Part shown: positions 14,073-14,862 of the stretch, piece after piece
How positions within the stretch are numbered: the first letter of the stretch is position 1
Layout: every line of letters begins with the position of its first letter
The notes under the pieces: generated by a model
The model's database searches: none
Told to the model about the DNA's origin: nothing
The model's input: only the letters and a program-made list of their open reading frames with translations
Made by a program: the position numbers and the translations under genes
Assembly (NCBI GenBank): GCA_014376655.1
Contig: JACMRC010000223.1
Location: forward strand, 1 to 14,862
Direction: 5' to 3'
DNA from: Mucilaginibacter sp.
GTDB lineage: Bacteria; Bacteroidota; Bacteroidia; Sphingobacteriales; Sphingobacteriaceae
DNA: 14,862 nucleotides

Positions 14073-14858
14073 CTATACGTATATCTCGCCTTTCAAATAA
14101 GTTACTGCTTTGCCGGTCATTAACACACGGTCACCTTGTAACTCACACCATAATTCGCCTTTACGCTCAGAGATCTGGTAGGCGTGAAGCTGGCTTCTTT
14201 CGAAAACTTTTGCCCAGTAAGGTATTAAATTGCAATGTGCTGATCCGGTAACCGGGTCCTCATTAATACCTGCACCGGGTGCAAAAAAGCGCGATACAAA
14301 ATCTGAATTATCTCCGGGAGCGGTAACTATAACACCCACAGTATCCATTTTTGATAAAGCAAAGAAATCGGGCGACAACTCCCTAACATCACGCTCAGAA
14401 TCATAGACCAAAAAAAAATCACGCGACCGTAATATGGCCGTTGGTTGTATGCCACCTAATGCATCAACCCGTCCGTTAGGCTCTTCTATTGGTATAGGCG
14501 GGCGCGAAGGGAAATCCATTGTATATTTATCGCCATTGCGTTGTACGGTGAGTACGCCGGCCTTCATGGTTTCAAAATAGATCGTATCGCCGGTATAACC
14601 AAGTTCTGTAAATAATATATGTGCAGCTGCCAGAGTAGCGTGGCCGCAAAGATCGATCTCATATTCAGGAGTAAACCAGCGCAATAAATAACCCTTGGCT
14701 GTTTTTACGAAAAATGCGGTTTCGGCAAGGTTGTTTTCAACTGCTATTTTTTGCATTACGTTATCCGGCAGCCATTCGTTAAGTGGGCAAATGGCAGCAG
14801 GGTTACCACCAAAAAGCTGGTCGGTAAATGCATCGGCTTGATAAATAGGAATAGTCAT
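14073..14858 (-). CDS. PhzF-family isomerase/epimerase-like protein
   Basis: A 261-residue protein of the PhzF family (diaminopimelate-epimerase fold), whose best known member isomerises a phenazine precursor. Most homologues, including YddE, have no assigned substrate. The presumed catalytic acid is Glu46 in NNLAETAFF. Two duplicated half-domains carry the expected loops: GGNPAA near the N-terminus, DLCGHATLAAAH at about 69-80, and NEDPVTGSAHC in the second half. The gene is complete, with the ATG at 14856-14858 close to the window end. There are no phenazine genes nearby, so a phenazine role is not suggested. Smc lies downstream in the same direction after 94 bases. Confidence 0.93.
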   Translation of the reverse strand: MTIPIYQADAFTDQLFGGNPAAICPLNEWLPDNVMQKIAVENNLAETAFFVKTAKGYLLRWFTPEYEIDLCGHATLAAAHILFTELGYTGDTIYFETMKAGVLTVQRNGDKYTMDFPSRPPIPIEEPNGRVDALGGIQPTAILRSRDFFLVYDSERDVRELSPDFFALSKMDTVGVIVTAPGDNSDFVSRFFAPGAGINEDPVTGSAHCNLIPYWAKVFERSQLHAYQISERKGELWCELQGDRVLMTGKAVTYLKGEIYV

Positions 14859-14862
14859 ATCG

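Noticed and set aside
14073..14858. Phenazine biosynthesis locus
   Set aside because: The PhzF family is broad and mostly of unknown substrate, and no other phz gene is in the window.

Overview
The window reads as ordinary chromosome of a Bacteroidota bacterium, most likely a member of Sphingobacteriaceae such as a Mucilaginibacter or Pedobacter relative. This placement is an inference. It rests on the protein style (a lipoprotein S41 peptidase, a cytosolic YceI, an SMC without MukB), on candidate promoter boxes of the Bacteroidota form TAnnTTTG, on AT-leaning spacers and on the scarcity of clear Shine-Dalgarno sites. No mobile element, tRNA, rRNA or CRISPR array was seen.

Layout. Bases 1-114 hold the end of a trp leader peptide with three consecutive Trp codons, followed by alternative hairpins and an intrinsic terminator: a classical ribosome-mediated attenuator. 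It precedes trpD, trpF, trpB and trpA (166-3818, plus strand), which cover anthranilate to tryptophan except for the TrpC step. No trpC lies among them, and trpE and trpG are not visible. Bases 3819-4191 are a 373-base spacer containing a tandem array of about eleven 10-11-base units and two speculative micro-ORFs. On the minus strand follow a YciO/Sua5-family gene, yceI with its terminator, and sucC with its terminator. A divergent promoter region (7005-7163) then leads to a tightly packed plus-strand set: a LolD-type ABC ATPase, a 102-residue protein of unknown function, and a HAD-fold protein whose catalytic motifs are degraded. An S41-peptidase lipoprotein gene follows. Convergent to it is the full-length smc gene (minus), and the window ends with a complete phzF-family gene (minus).

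How the genes work together. The trp block is one regulated biosynthetic unit whose transcription should rise when charged tRNA-Trp is scarce. The lolD-led trio is probably co-transcribed, but what links its members is unknown. The other genes (yciO, yceI, sucC, smc, phzF) look like separately expressed core or accessory metabolism genes.

The main points of interest are the trp attenuator at the left edge, the split trp operon without trpC, the 10-base periodic array downstream of trpA, the apparently inactive HAD protein, and the fact that several spacers each carry their own private set of short repeated, often inverted, words.
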